A stretch of DNA of 64,000 nucleotides from positions 62,001 to 126,000 of the forward strand of contig JACKQL020000084.1 of the NCBI GenBank assembly GCA_018296165.2, in the 5' to 3' direction. The DNA is from Termitomyces sp. T153. Taxonomy: Eukaryota > Basidiomycota > Agaricomycetes > Agaricales > Lyophyllaceae. Below, one piece after another: positions 12,000 to 24,017 of this stretch. The stretch's first letter is position 1, and each line of letters starts with the position of its first letter. Made by a program: the position numbers and the translations under genes. The notes beneath the pieces were generated by a model. That model was not told where the DNA came from. It made no database searches and worked only from the letters and a program-made list of their open reading frames with translations.

Positions 12000-12920
12000 T
12001 CAAGTATTTTTGATGAGCAATGTTTGGCTGAGGTGTTGTCCTGGGGAGGGGTCTGGAGCATGCTTTTTGAGGGGTTGGACATAGACAGCTGGGTGGAGGC
12101 CCTTCAGGCCCAGAGATAGGTTGAGCTTGTAGGCATGAGTCAAGATCTTCCAGAGAATTCTGGAGGGGCCAAATTGTTTGTGGTTGAGCTTAATGGGGGG
12201 TCTCTGAGTCTTGAGGTTGCACTAGTCAAGCCAGACAAGAGTGCTGGGAGTCTGACTGGGGGTGGGCTGGGGGTACTTGGGGTAGGTTTACATCATACAT
12301 TGGCATGCTTTGAGTATGCTTGGCCGGCAGTGTCAATTTCATCCTAGAGAAACTTGTGAATAGCCTAGAGGTTCCTGCTGGCTTTGTGGGTGACTTGGGC
12401 AGGGATATTCTTGAGGGACAGAGTGAGCTGAGGGTTGAAGCCCTTGTTGGTGTGGAAAGGGGGAGCTTTAGCAGTGGAGTGGGGGGTGTTATTGTAAGTC
12501 AACTTGGTGGAGGGTAGTTCTGCATGTCAGTTGTTCTGTAAGCTGTTAATGTAGGGGCAGAGATACTCTTCCAGGGTCTGGTTTACTTGTTCTTGTTTGT
12601 TTGTTGATCTCTTGGTGGTAGGTGATCAACAGGTTGATCTTCCCTTTGAGGACCTTACAAAGTGACTGCCAGATCAAAGAGGTAGACAGGGGGTCTGTGG
12701 CTGAAAGCAATGTTGTCTGGAGGTTTGAGCTTTGGTGAAGATGTGTCTGGGCAGAAGTGTGATGAACTCTGGAGTATTATTGGTAGTGCAGCAGAATTTT
12801 AGGAGTGCTTGCTTGGGCAAGTCTATTTTGGCCTGGAGGCATAGTTTGCAGGTTTGTACATATGTGTGACATCCTTCTTCATTCCTGGCCAAAAGTAAGT
12901 CCAGAGATGAGCTGGAGAGT
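12000..12920 (-). pseudogene. Ty3/gypsy integrase relic (zinc finger, core, GPY/F)
   Basis: The minus strand reads from 12,920 downward. First comes the H2C2 zinc-finger tail (WPGMKKDV, then YVQTCKLCLQAKIDLPKQ). The end of the catalytic core follows at about 12.7-12.3 kb (VNQTLEEYLCPYINSLQ, LTYNNTPHSTA, NKGFNPQLT). The C-terminal GPY/F module is at about 12.2-12.0 kb (KLNHKQFGPFRILWKI, then LHPAVYV). Integrase would join element cDNA to host DNA. Stops and frameshifts split it. A chromodomain was not clearly seen here. Confidence 0.8.
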
Positions 12921-13009
12921 CTTACATGTTCCTGGTATTACCAGAGCTTGTGGTTGTGGTGCTGCTGGAGTATGTTAAGGTGAATAGACCTGGGGTCTGG
13001 GGCATGGAT

Positions 13010-13530
13010 TTGTTCTTCCTGGAGTAGAAGTTGGCAGTCCAAAGGCAGTGTGAAGGATTGGTTGGTTGCTGCCTCATCTGGAGTTGTTTCTGAGGATTGT
13101 GCTGAGTAGGGAAGGAGTCTGGAGGTGCATTCTGTAGGTTTTTTCTTCCAAAAGTGGTCCAGGAGTAGTGTGAGGAGCTGATCAGTTGCTGGATTGTTAA
13201 CAGAGTTGTCTTTCAGGGGTTGTGCTGAGTGGAGAAGGGATCTAGAGATTGGTTTATCCTTCCCAGAGTGGAACCAGTGATTCAGAGATAGTATAAGGGG
13301 CTAGTCAGTTGCTAGCTCATTAATAGAGTTGTTTTTGGAGGTGGTGTGGAGTGGGGAAGGAGTCCAGAGGTGCATTTCATAGGTTTGTTCTTTTTAGAGT
13401 AGGAGTCAGTGGTCCAGAAGCAGTGTGGAAGGTTGGTTGGTGATTGGCTTGTTGGCAGAGTTGCATTTGGGGTCATGCTGAGTGGAGAAGGAGTCCAGAG
13501 TTGGTGGAGGATTCTTTCTTCATTCCAATT
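13010..13530. repeat. Four imperfect tandem repeats of about 125 bp inside pol
   Basis: Four successive units share the blocks GAGTTG, then GTGCTGAGTGGAGAAGG(A/G), then a short tail ending in a T-rich TTCTT. The starts are near 13,015, 13,140, 13,260 and 13,385. They lie between the RT and integrase relics, where the RNase H and linker regions should be. Identity between units is visibly imperfect. Confidence 0.6.
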
Positions 13531-13819
13531 AGCATGATATGTAAATACTTAAAGGGGATTACCACTGGGTGGTTGAAGGTATTCCACTCAGCCTAAAACA
13601 ACTTCTTCAGGTACACTTTGGGCCTCTGAGTAAGGGTGTCAAGTTTTGCACCAAGTTGACTGGGAATAGTAAAGTTGTATTTGGAGAGGGTTTTGGGTCA
13701 GCAAGCTGGTGGGTGGCAGAGCTGTTTGTTGATGGTGATGGTACTTCCAGAGTTGTTCTAGGATGTGGCAGATGTGTTCCAGACAGTTCAATTAGGTTAG
13801 GCTGTTGTTCAAGTACATA

Positions 13820-14325
13820 AAAACAAAACATTGTTCATGTCATGGGAGATGTTGTCTATGAATACTGAAAGGTGGTGGGGGACTGGTCATTCCAAAGAGC
13901 ATCACTAGGTACTCAAAGAGGTCATGGCAGGGGTGGAGTTGGTCTTCCATTCATGTTCTAGAGCAGTCCAGACATCATTGTAGCCAGAGCAGAGGTAGGT
14001 CTTAGTACTGCAGAGATGATTAACGAAATTTCTGATCAGGGGAAGAGGATACCAGTTCCTTTGAAGATGTTGTAGATCTTGCTGAAAGAGGGGAGTGGCC
14101 TTCTTCAAGTTTGACTTTGACCTAAGATTGGTGTGGAGGAAGTGCTTTACACTTCCTTTGGAGAATACATTAGCAAATTTATGATACTCCAGGGAAACTA
14201 CTTCATGTGGAATTTGTTCCTCTGTTGCTCCAATGGAGTAGTCCCTGTGCATATATTTTCTTCTGGTAAGGCTGGAGTGATTTGTAGTTGATAAGTGGGG
14301 ATTTTGTCCTGTGGAAGGCATGCAA
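13820..14325 (-). pseudogene. Ty3/gypsy reverse transcriptase relic (N-terminal part)
   Basis: From 14,321 downward on the minus strand: VSLEYHKFANVFSKGSVKHF (protease-RT linker), then NWYPLPLIRNFVNHLCSTK, then the catalytic-strand region LCSGYNDVW and HEWKTNS. These match the fingers and first palm motif of Ty3/gypsy RT (usually RYPLPLI and GYNNVR). The rest of RT is badly decayed toward 13,800, where IDNISHDMNNVLF may be the segment after YLDD. No intact frame remains. Confidence 0.8.
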
Positions 14326-14432
14326 TGGGGATGGCACTAATAATTTCAATGTTGGGGAGTTCTCAGATTGGTGGGGTTGGGTGTTGGAGTTGAGATGGTG
14401 GGGCTGGAGCTGTAAGGGTGGGGTCTGGAGGT

Positions 14433-15110
14433 GTGGTGGCAGGGTCTGGAGCTCCCTGGAGTCAATGGTCAGAGTGCTTCAAGCCTCTATATCAATTCTG
14501 CAGAATGTTGGAGGGGAAGCCTTCATGGTGCATTTAGGGGGAACCAGGGCAGAGGTGCATCTTCAATTGTCAAAGGCTTCTGGATCAATGGAGTTGAGTG
14601 CTGGAGTAGTGGCAGTGAGGTCCAGAATTGTGGTGGTGGGGTCCAGAGTTGCCTGGAGCTGTTGATCAGAGTACCTCAGGCCTTTATGTTGATTCTGGGG
14701 GTGTTGGAGGATGCCTTCAGAATGTGTTCAAGGAGAACCAGAGCAGAGGTGCACTTTCCTTTCTTTCTTGGTTGTTCTTGAGGGTTGTGTGGATTTTGGT
14801 CACTCCAGAGCTGCTGGAGTCATGTTGAGGACATCAGAGTTCAAGGGGTTTGTGGAGGGTATTGCATGGAGGGTTGAATCATTTACTTACAAGTGTGCAA
14901 AAGTTTTGTTGTTGAGAGGGGGTGGGGAGGATCATTGGAGAGTTGTTGAGTTGGATGTGGATGATTGGTTGTTGTCAAGCATGAGGAAGCTGTTGTGAAT
15001 TGGGCAATTCCAGTCAAGGTGGAGCTTTTGCAAAAGAGTCAGAGTTCTAAGGGTTTGTTGAGGATGTTGTGTGGAAGGTTGAATCAATTGCTGGCAAGAG
15101 TGATAGTTGT
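14433..15110. repeat. Imperfect internal duplications in the gag/protease region
   Basis: A block starting GGTCTGGAGCTCCCTGGAGT at about 14,443 recurs from about 14,640 (GGTCCAGAGTTGCCTGGAGC), each followed by a similar GCAGAGGTGCA segment. A second pair begins with CAGAGTTCAAGGGGTTTGT at about 14,834 and CAGAGTTCTAAGGGTTTGTT at about 15,039. They probably derive from repetitive gag coding sequence. Confidence 0.5.
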
Positions 15111-15535
15111 TCACATGGGGAGTGATATTTCCAGTGGAGGTAAGGTTGCTGTTGTAGAACTTGGGGAGGGTGGGGAGTGGTAAAGTGCTGGAGGGGTTGC
15201 TGAGAAATCACTGCCTGGGGTCTGTCAATGAAGTGGTTAGTTGTGCCACTGTTGACCCAGTTAGGGGTGGAGCTAGTGTAGAAGGGGAGAGAGGTGTAGA
15301 GGAGGATGGTGTGTGAAGAGTGCAATGGGAGGTAAGCTGGGAGGGTATCCAGAGAGAGAACCATTGTATGGGGATGTGGCTGGAGTGGAGAAGACATTGG
15401 TGTCTGATCTGTAACTTAATGTGCCTTTGCAGTCAGAGCAGGGCAGAATGAATCATAGTAGGTTTCAGGTACTGGCCAATCATAGACATTGGTTAGATTT
15501 TGGGTAGGAGTGTATGCAGGATTAATTGCAGACAT
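15047..15535 (-). pseudogene. Gag start region of the old element
   Basis: The first ATG inside the 5' LTR is at 15,535 on the minus strand (MSAINPAYTP, then VYDWPVPE and YYDSF). It aligns with the start at 36,771 of the young element (MPALSPHTQ, then VYGLPVPG and YDSYGPAQF). Both frames end in a stop after the same residues (AH then stop), at 39 and 37 codons. Downstream the minus strand stays open from 15,397 to 15,047. A structural gag role is inferred from position only; no CCHC knuckle was seen. Confidence 0.45.
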
Positions 15536-15554
15536 TGAGAATGGGGTAAGGTGA

Positions 15555-15564
15555 AGTCTTGATA
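15555..15564 (-). promoter_or_regulatory. Putative primer-binding site of the old element
   Basis: Three bases inside the 5' LTR end, the minus strand reads TATCAAGACT. This is the reverse complement of AGTCTTGATA in the element's own LTR (opposite strand of 8,164-8,174), the same arrangement as in the young element at 36,740. Confidence 0.5.
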
Positions 15565-15567
15565 GTA

Positions 15568-15990
15568 TGTCAGGTTCCACTGCCTACAGAGGCTCAGCTT
15601 AACTGAGCAAGTCCTTACTAGGCAGACAAGATGTCCTGTGCTTATAACCTAGTGTTCTGGGAAGGTCTAAACTTCAGATACTTGTAAGGACAAGCCAAGG
15701 AGAGTGGTCCAAGCAAGTCCAGGGTGGTCTGGAGAAGTCTAAAACAAGGTGCTGGAGTTTCTGGGAAGCATTGGAGACTGAGGGCTTGGAAGAGAATGGG
15801 AAAGTGACAGGATTTACCAGGGGGTCATTGGGGTTGGCTGGAGAAGCATCAGAGTTAGCTGCAGTTGGTACCAAGAGTGAAGGGAGATTGGGGCAAGTTG
15901 AGGGGTTGTGTTGAGGAGGTGTTGGTGGAGACTCTAGGGGAGCAGGGTTGCTTGGGAGGAGGTTCAGAGGCTTGGGAGTGAGTGATGACA
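15568..15990 (-). repeat. 5' LTR of the old element, internally deleted
   Basis: Starts TGTCAGGTTCC and ends GTGATGACA, followed by AGTAG. At only 423 bp it matches both ends of the left LTR but lacks the middle segment of about 660 bp (7,764-8,424), which carries the promoter and start region. As it stands it could not have driven transcription, so the loss came after insertion. Confidence 0.8.
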
Positions 15991-15995
15991 AGTAG

Positions 15996-18984
15996 AACCG
16001 GCAACTTTGTTAGAAATGTTTTGAGAAATTTCTGCATCAACAAGGGATAAGTATAAGCTGAATACAAAGTTACTTAAGATATCTTGAAAATCATCAGTTA
16101 AAATCAAGACAATCAGGAAAGGATTTGGAGAACTTCAAAGTAAAAATAAGAGGTATCAAAGATGAACACATTCATTACCATTGCATTCTTGTTCTCTGTC
16201 TCTATGGGTTGACTCAGAAGTACTACACAGATGAAGAGCAGTGTCTAGCCAAGTGCTCCAAGTGCTGAAAGAGTAAAAAGTGGTATGATAAGTGCATTGG
16301 TTGTCTTCACAATTTATTCTAAGATCTATAAACTCATGTTCATACCCTCAGAAATAGATCTGCAGCTGCTTGAAAGACAGATGCACAAACCTCAGTTCAG
16401 TAGTTAACTCTCCAACATTGTCATAAATAAATACTATTAATCCCATTGTTAGATCTTCATCAGGAGGGAGGGGAAATTCAGTTGAGGGTTCTACTTGGTA
16501 AACATTTCAAATATCATCCACCTCTTGCAGAGACTTGCACTCAATCACAGCTCATCCATGCAGCCATCTCATCAACCATTTATCAAGAGGCAATACTGGT
16601 GATCACATATAGAGCATGAAAAAGTTGATTAACTTTGATCTCTACAACAGGTTTCTCTGTGACACTTCAACTGAAGAACTCTTCTACAGTGTACATTCAT
16701 CCATAATCATCCTAGAAGAGGAACCATGGCTATTGCAGGAGTTACAGTGGCCATGGCCATGGCTGCCACAGCAGGTGCAGCTGCTGGAGAGGGCTGTTTA
16801 TTAGTGGTCAGTGAATATTACTTGATTTTGGCTGGTAGTGTCAGGTAAACTGATATAGATGGGGAAAAAAGAATGAACAACCAAAGATCAGGAATATTTC
16901 CTGCAGATTTGCATGGAGGCATACTATACATGCATGCTTGATCAAAAGTATGGCTCTTCCAGGGAAAAGTTTTTCAAGGACTAGGTTAGAAGCTTTTCCT
17001 GAGCATGATGTTGTGTTTCCCAATATGTCAAAATCTGATCCATTAAGCAAGGAACTAGTTCAGACACTGGGTGAGGCTATTGAAGAGCAGCACGCTGTAA
17101 GAATAATCAATCAATGAAAGCATAAATGTTTACATCCTATTATAGCAACTGAGTGCTTGGTATCAATGGCAGACACAAAAGAAAGCCTGAAAGGCAGAGA
17201 AACATATCAAACATATTGAGAAGATTATGCACACAAAATCAATCTCATCTACCCTTATTTGATGGAGATCTACTTCAACATGTTCTATATTGCCCCTATT
17301 GTTCAGGCAGATCTTTTGCCAGGTGGCAATAATATGGAGCATCTGCTGATCATTATGGAATACTGAGGATATTGATAAAGTCCAAGCCTGAGCTCAAACA
17401 TAAGAAAGGAGAGAGACAGAAGAATCTGCCTGAGCTACCATGCCCAGAAGAGATATCAGAGCATGTCTGTATTTGTCATTATTTGGACTTACTTTAGTTA
17501 GTTGATTATCTTCCACATACAGTATTCTTGAGGATCTTCCAGCATTCATTTCATTGGCTTGAGTCTATTACAGGCTGGCCCTTTTCATGTATTATAAGCA
17601 GTCCAGACCCATTGCAGGGTGGATAGATCTGTACAGTCAGGTATGTTGTGTAAGGCATGTGACACTTTCATGTGTTGACACAACATTGATGTTGAAGTTA
17701 TCATGTTGGCCACACTCCTGATAGCAAGGGGTCTGACAAGAGCTATGCTGGATTCAAAGACACAGTGATGTGCCCTTTTAGTGACTTCTTAGACCTTGGT
17801 TACCATGAGTAGCCCAGATTTGTGTGTTGACTAATGCTGACCTTCCATCTCCCATTTCCATCAGTGCTAGCATTTCTACTCCACCTGCTGGTCTAGCTGT
17901 CTTTGATTGATCCCATTGGGATCAGTGTCCTACTTGCACCTTCTAGTCTAGCCCCCACAGGTGTCAGCATCCCCCCAGCACCTTCCAATCTCAGATCAAT
18001 TTAGTTGGTTCTGATGTTCCTCCAGCAACATCTAACATCACCCTCCACAGAATCATCTGCCCAGCTTCCAGAATCCACCAGTACCAGTACTAAATTCTAA
18101 ATTCTGATGTTATATGTTCAAATGGTCATTCCATCCACACATGGCTCAACAAGACTGGATCAGATACCAGAAGTGCAAATGTTCCTGATGAGAAAGAAAC
18201 CATGTCCCTGGGATCAGTCCCTCACCCACATTGGGATGGAACCAGCACTCACTCATTTCACTACTTGAGACCTTGGAGAAGATTGGTGTGTATGTGTGGG
18301 GGGGTGACTAGATACAAGTTGAAGAGTTTCTGACACATTGCAAATGGAAATGTACATCTATGACTAACAAACCTTTTTCTAATCAACTTTCTGTTCAGTG
18401 CTTACCCAGACTATCAAATCCCATTGCACATACAGTACCATTCCTCTTATGTATCCATGATGCAATGGAGTTTGGTCTTGCATTGTGTATTGCTGAAGTG
18501 GTGGAAAGGGATTCAGCCTGAGGTGCACTGCATTATGCCAATGCCAATTGATCAATGCCCCTCAGCCAATGCTAACATGGGGGCATGATATTTAGGCATT
18601 ATTGCATAAATGAAATGTGAAGAGAAATGCTGATTGTAATCACAATGCTTGTGTGGTGATGGGGACAATGGGCTCAATTCATGTTCCCTGTGGAAGGAGT
18701 GTGTAAATGACATACGTTCATGTCTTGACATCATGTCCCAGAGTGGTACCCCTCTCAAGCAGAAACATACTGCCCAAAGGGGAAATGGTATCATCACATC
18801 AAAGTTCATCTCTGGATCTTGCTATCTCATTGTATCTTGATGGTCATATTTGTTTTCTTGATATCTTGTGTATCCTGATGATGATGGAGTGTCTTTACAT
18901 ATGTATTGTGTATCTTGACTGTTCATTCAATAATATACTTATGCCAAAAACATATCAATAGAATGCTATACAACCAAAGAAGAG
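15996..18984. other. CpG-poor stretch without recognised gene
   Basis: Both strands are full of stops. CG is nearly absent up to about 18,985 and then returns abruptly. A short open stretch with MAIAGVTVAMAMAATAGAAA at about 16,725 looks like a hydrophobic leader but leads nowhere. This is probably old transposon DNA that I cannot classify. Confidence 0.5.
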
Positions 18985-20224
18985 ATCTCGAAAATACCTG
19001 TGGGCACAGAAATAGCGTTATGTAATATTGATGCGTTGAAAACGGGGTGAGGTATGTATGATGCATTCTGTATGATGTGCTACATGAGAGACATGTATGA
19101 GGAGTTGCGAGCATTATTCATGGAATATCATATCAGTTGGGGTGTGCAGAGATTGATGATGTGATAGTATGCGTTAGAAAAGGTGGGTAGGGTAGGGTGT
19201 GAGTGATGTATGATGAGGGACACACAGGAAGGGCGGGATATATGCATTAAATGTAGGTGGTCATGCAGAAATGTGTAATAAGGTGAGAGACATCAACTTC
19301 ACTCATTACAGAGATTTGTGCATCAGCCAAAGCTGTGTGATTATACAATATATTGCATTATGATCCGGTGTGTATCATGGGAATACAAACCGGAATTATA
19401 CAGACGGACCACTTAGTTGGCCTGTGCTCTGATCTGCTTACAGTAATAATGATATTATTATTAGCACTTGTTTGCTAATTACCCCTGCCGATCGACGGTT
19501 TGTGTATATATATGTACACGTATGTTGTACATGTCTCGCGACCGTCCGACTCGGACGATATGTGTGTCGTCGAGCTGAGGTGTTTTAGCTCTCGTATTCA
19601 ATAGTCACAACACAACGCCCTACTAGTACATATATGTTCATTCTCCGTAAGTAATGACTGGTCGTGATGATCCATGATCCGTCCAAGCGACGTCGCACCC
19701 AGAGTGTGAGACACGAAATGCCAAGCCTGTAGGCGAAACTGAGACACAAGTTCAAAACCGAGGGGCCGGCCACGATGCAATTACATATTATCAATTATTC
19801 GACCCACGTGAGCCGGCGGAGCGGAAGTATACATAGGAGGTCGGACGGGTGACAAAGAGTTTTTTACACAGATGTTGTTTCGCGGTGCCTGGGAGTGGTG
19901 AAACGACATGAAGAGCAGAGAACGATTGCTGGAGTGGAAATGGCTGGAGCAGGATGGAAGGGATACATAGATCATGATGCATGATGGGGAACAAGCGAGG
20001 GGTCGGTACCGGGTAAGCGCCGATCCGGGTGTGGACGTTTGAACCTTGTGTGCGACATCCAAGAAGAGAAAAAAAAAACAAGGGCAGCTCCAACTGTTAC
20101 GAAGGCACAATAAACGTGACAACTGACACGAAAATACGCCATTGGCGGAAGACGTAGTCAAAAAGCCCGCCGAGACCCCTCCTTTTGTGACTACAACAGC
20201 TGCCCTCTCCTACACACACACTCG
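18985..20224. other. Upstream region of the first DUF3602 gene
   Basis: CG frequency is normal here. I see no gene with a convincing start and splice pattern; the open frames over 19,585-20,161 lack recognisable motifs. The promoter of the gene at 20,225 should lie here, but no TATA box stands out. Confidence 0.4.
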
Positions 20225-21525
20225 ATGATGGAACGTACGTCGCGGTCACCGTCTCGCCGTGTCTCGTTTGGCCTGCAGGCGCTCGGGGCCAAGCTGTCGC
20301 GCACGCTGAGCCGGGATAGGGGGAACGACGACAAGGATGCGGATTCACGTTCGATCAGCACCGTCGAGTCCAAAGGTGAGTGTGGAAGGACAAGAGAGAT
20401 AAGGAAGATAAAGGGGGATCCGCGAGAAACCAAAAATTTCCTTATCTCCCGCGTGCTTATCTCTGTTTCCTGTTTCGACGATGACTGACGCCGACGATGC
20501 AGATCGCTCGCAGTCCCGCGGCCGCGATGTCTTTGTATGTTTTTTTCCCAAGTTGTTCTCCACAAACGCTGATTGTAGTCTGCCAGCAATCCTCCGGGCG
20601 CGGTGGCGCAGGAAACATCCGCCGCGCTTCCATCTCTCGTGAAGCCCGCCCCGCTGACGGCCCAGACGACTTTTCGATAACCCGCGGCCGCGAGCCCGTC
20701 CCTGCCATCCACGCCGTGCGCAGCTCTCCTTTTTCTTTCATTTCTGCGCCATCCAACCCTCTCACGCAGATATTCTCAACCGGCCGCGGCGGCGCAGGCA
20801 ACATCCGCTCGCCATCGCGCGATCCAGCAGTCGACGGCGACACAGGCCTATCCGACGCCGAAGTAATCCGCGCACACGTCGCCGGCTCCGCCGACATCCC
20901 CGTTCGTCCCCTTTCCCTCTCTCCAACTAACCCCTACTCACATCCCAACAGCACTCCTCCGGCCGCGGCGGCGCCGGCAACATATTCACCGCCCGCTCTC
21001 GCTCACGCTCACGAGGCCCACCCACAGCTAGCACATTCGCGACGCCCCCGCGCAGCGCCGCCGCCACCCCCGCTGGGACACCACACACGCATCTGAGCCC
21101 CCTGCCGCGCTCGACGGGCCGCGGGGGCGCAGGCAACTTTGGAGTCGGCGCTCTGGATGCGGGGCATACGCATATTCCACTTGGACCGGCGAGGTCCACG
21201 GGGCGCGGCGGGGCTGGGAATATCGGGGGTTATGCGGGTACAGGCGCAGCTACGGCCGTTGGTATTGGGGACGGGGTGCCCGAGGGGATCGAGGAGGGCG
21301 ATGAGGATGCTACACGGAACGAAACGATGTATGTTTGTTTTGTCTTCTTTCATGGGATTGGATACTGATATGTTCTAAACCAGTCATCCTGGGCATCTTT
21401 CGTCGTCGTCGTCGGCTACGGCGTCCCCTGCGATCGAGCGCGCGTCGTCCTCACCACAATCCCAAAAACGCGAGTCGACGGGACGTGGGGGCGCGGGTAA
21501 CATCAGTATCGTTCGGGACTACTAG
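20225..21525 (+). CDS. DUF3602 repeat protein, six GRGGAGN motifs
   Basis: Six exons give an uninterrupted protein of 320 residues: 20,225-20,375; 20,503-20,534; 20,587-20,715; 20,770-20,901; 20,952-21,328; 21,384-21,525. All introns are GT-AG and mostly about 50 bp (the first is 127 bp). The N-terminus is basic and Ser/Arg-rich (SRSPSRRVSFGLQALG). Six copies of [ST]GRGGAGN[IF] follow at roughly residues 64, 108, 151, 200, 226 and 311, separated by low-complexity Ser/Pro/Ala linkers. This is the hallmark of the fungal DUF3602 family, whose function is not established. The second exon is a 32-base microexon shared with the paralogue at 24,018. There is no signal peptide or membrane segment. 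Codons are GC-rich, as expected of an expressed host gene. The acceptor of exon 3 (20,587) was chosen because it keeps the repeat in frame. Confidence 0.88.
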
Positions 21526-24017
21526 AGAGTTTCCTATCCATCCATCACCCTACGCACGATCTTACGCTTTCTTATCCTCCTATCTATCTATTCTCTAAAT
21601 ACTCACTCTTCTTACCCTGTATTTTACACACACACCCCTCCCCCTCGTTTCCCTCTCCCTCTCTCAACTTATAATCCCCCAAAAACCAAACCAAACCAAC
21701 AAACGAATGGACTCACGACACGAATCGGACTCCGTCTACTTTCTTACTTTTTACTCACCCCTATATATACTCAAGTACACACCATACATGATGTTTCAGT
21801 TGTACGATACCTCTAACCAACCCAATTTAACCTTCATCATTGACCCATTGAGCCTTACCAGGCCGGCCCTCTCTCCTGACCAAAAGTGTAAAAATCAGAA
21901 TATGTAAATAAAATAAAGAAATAAAGACAAATACGAGCATTCGTGATTATTAGGTAGAGAAACCATTTGCTCCCTTGTACGAGCTGTCATCGTCATCGTC
22001 ATCGTCATTGATCTTCAAGCTATTGAGGATATCACATACGACTGACTAATGAGAGGCTACCACCACTGGTGCTTGGAATCTACTTCTAAATAGAAAAAAA
22101 AGGGGGATCAAGTAAATGCGTTATGTGATTTCCTTGGCCACTTTTCATAATTTCATCTTCATCTTCATCTTCTGAAAAGTGCCCAGATCAGAATAACCCA
22201 TTGTGCCATACCAACAACAGGTGTTTTCGGTGCTTAAATCAGAATATGTAAATAAAATAAATAAATAAATAAATAGATAGATGGATCAATGAGCATTCAT
22301 CGAATCATCCCAGGCTTACTTACGTCACCCGGACTTTTTTCAACAAAAAGGCCAAATATCAGGGGCAGTTCTTGAGCAAGTGTATAAGAATCAAAGTTGA
22401 ATTCAGTAATTCATCCTTCGAGCATAATTGTGAGCCATAGATAGATTACACTTGACATCTGGAATTATAGCTCCTATACAGCCATTCCTTGCATGGTTTG
22501 TTTCAAGTATGAGCTTGATTTGAGGTAACTGTAAAGGATAAGTATGTATGTGATTATCCTCCACCAGATCCAGAGCGCCTACTTCCGGGTTGAAAGTTTC
22601 GATTTGACTCTGTTTGGACGTAAGGTATTCGGAGGCCTACAAGTTTTTGATATGACTCTGTTTGGCTTTAAAGTATTCGGAACTTTTACGATACGTAGTA
22701 TTATGGATCACCGCCCTGAGGAAAGACTCAAAAAAAAAACACAAGTATACTATACGTCTCTTTGATGATCAAAGTAAATAAGTGATTTACGAATCCATTG
22801 TTGCATTTTCACACTCTGCGTTATTGAGCTGGTGTAGGGCTACGTACCCCCTCGAGTCCGAACGTCACAATCTAGTCACACTTGGTCAACCACCATTTTC
22901 AAACTCCGTCCAGGAGAATATTACGAGTAGAACGCGGAGAATACATTGGATAAAATAATCCCCGTCCTTAGAAGACATTGTCACTGAGGGTCTTGTCTTG
23001 TTAGTTCACCTGGAGTTTTGCAAGGTAAGCTCTTTGATCCCAGTAAGACGAATTTTGTTACTCACCTTGAGCTTGAGCCTCCTCTCCATAGGACTTGGAC
23101 TTGTACTGCCCCTCAGTGACACCCCTGTATAGCCGCCTGGATACGCTCTTCATACTCGCACGAGCACTGGATACGGCGGCGCCCCATGAGGGACGAACCC
23201 GTGGTGAAGGTGAGGGTCACGAAGACTCCGAGGTGAAAGAAGTTTCAGACTCCGCCTTGCCGTCGAATCGGCAGGCGTGACAATTGACTCGACCCATCGA
23301 TCGTCCACGACCACTGTTCCTGAACTCGAATCAAGTTGGAAACTCATACTGTTGTCTGGGTCTCAACTCTTGGACGTTCAACGTGGCTATTTGCTGCAAA
23401 ACTTTTTTTTTCGTCCCGACTCAAGGGGTACTCCGAGCTACGAGGGTTGTACGCTTTCGGTTCTTTTGTGGGCCTTGGAACAGAATGCATCACGGTCTTG
23501 CTCTTCCGAGGTGCTTGACACTGGTCTCACTCAATGAATAACAAAATACCTAAGGCGAAATCTAATCTAGCAAGATTCAATGAGTACGTGATTGAGTTTC
23601 ATTATTTGGGTTAAGACCGCTTCCATTGAACTGGTTCCATCAAATCTACACGTAGAGTCATTCTATATAAACTATAAAGAGAATGTATGCAGTTTTCTAT
23701 CATTACTAGCAACTGACACCTTGAACCGTCGCGCCCTTGTTTCCCGGTCTCTCTGTGATTAACCGATAAAACAACTAGGTACGCCCACATCGACAACTAG
23801 TCGCCCCCAAAGCTCTGTGGACCTCACACAATGGGCCTTTTCTCAAGCTCCCAACTATGCCGTTTTCATTTGTACGGTGGGCAAGCAAGGTCTTTGGCCC
23901 GTCACCAAGTATCCATGACAGCGCTGGAACTCGAGGTCAGGACTTGTACGCCACCCCTGTTACTCGTTATTCTGATTATGAAGTAAAGTGAAAGTACAAT
24001 CATCGATATATAGATCA
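21526..24017. other. Intergenic region between the DUF3602 genes
   Basis: No complete gene was recognised. A TCATCG microsatellite lies at about 21,987-22,010. The segment around 21,895 (CAGAATATGTAAATAAAATAA) recurs at about 22,240 with a longer AAAT run. A duplication of about 50 bp with GACTCTGTTTGG and GTATTCGGA lies at 22,595-22,690. On the minus strand of 23,040-23,280 there is a possible exon remnant (ARASMKSVSRRLYRGVTEG, then a GTGAGT donor), but it contains a stop and has no partner exon. Confidence 0.4.

Larger units (their letters stand above)
7580..15990 (-). mobile_element. Old Ty3/gypsy element, nearly complete, family 1
   Basis: The element runs on the minus strand and is flanked on both sides by AGTAG (7,575-7,579 and 15,991-15,995). 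The left end is the 3' LTR (7,580-8,668) and the right end the 5' LTR (15,568-15,990). Between them, in element order, lie a primer site, a gag start, RT (14.3-13.8 kb), a region of tandem repeats, integrase with zinc finger, core and GPY/F module (12.9-12.0 kb), and an antisense gene (8,810-11,676). It is dead, with many stops and CG nearly absent. A later solo LTR (9,441-10,638) is nested in it. The internal start matches that of the young element after its LTR at 36,738, so the two belong to one family. Confidence 0.85.

Noticed and set aside
13010..13530. CRISPR-like spacing of repeats
   Set aside because: Units are about 125 bp, imperfect, and without short identical repeats separated by unique spacers; the genome is eukaryotic.
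16616..16804. Small frame with a hydrophobic Ala-rich leader
   Set aside because: It ends quickly, lies in CG-free DNA with stops all around and has no partner exon.
1..18985. Classical RIP as cause of the CG loss
   Set aside because: Changes between LTR copies are mostly at CG sites, with TG and CA products; a preference for CA outside CG was not noticeable. A context count is needed to settle it.
20497..21096. 199-codon frame read straight through the first DUF3602 gene
   Set aside because: It runs through three introns and switches out of the GRGGAGN frame; the six-exon model explains all repeats.
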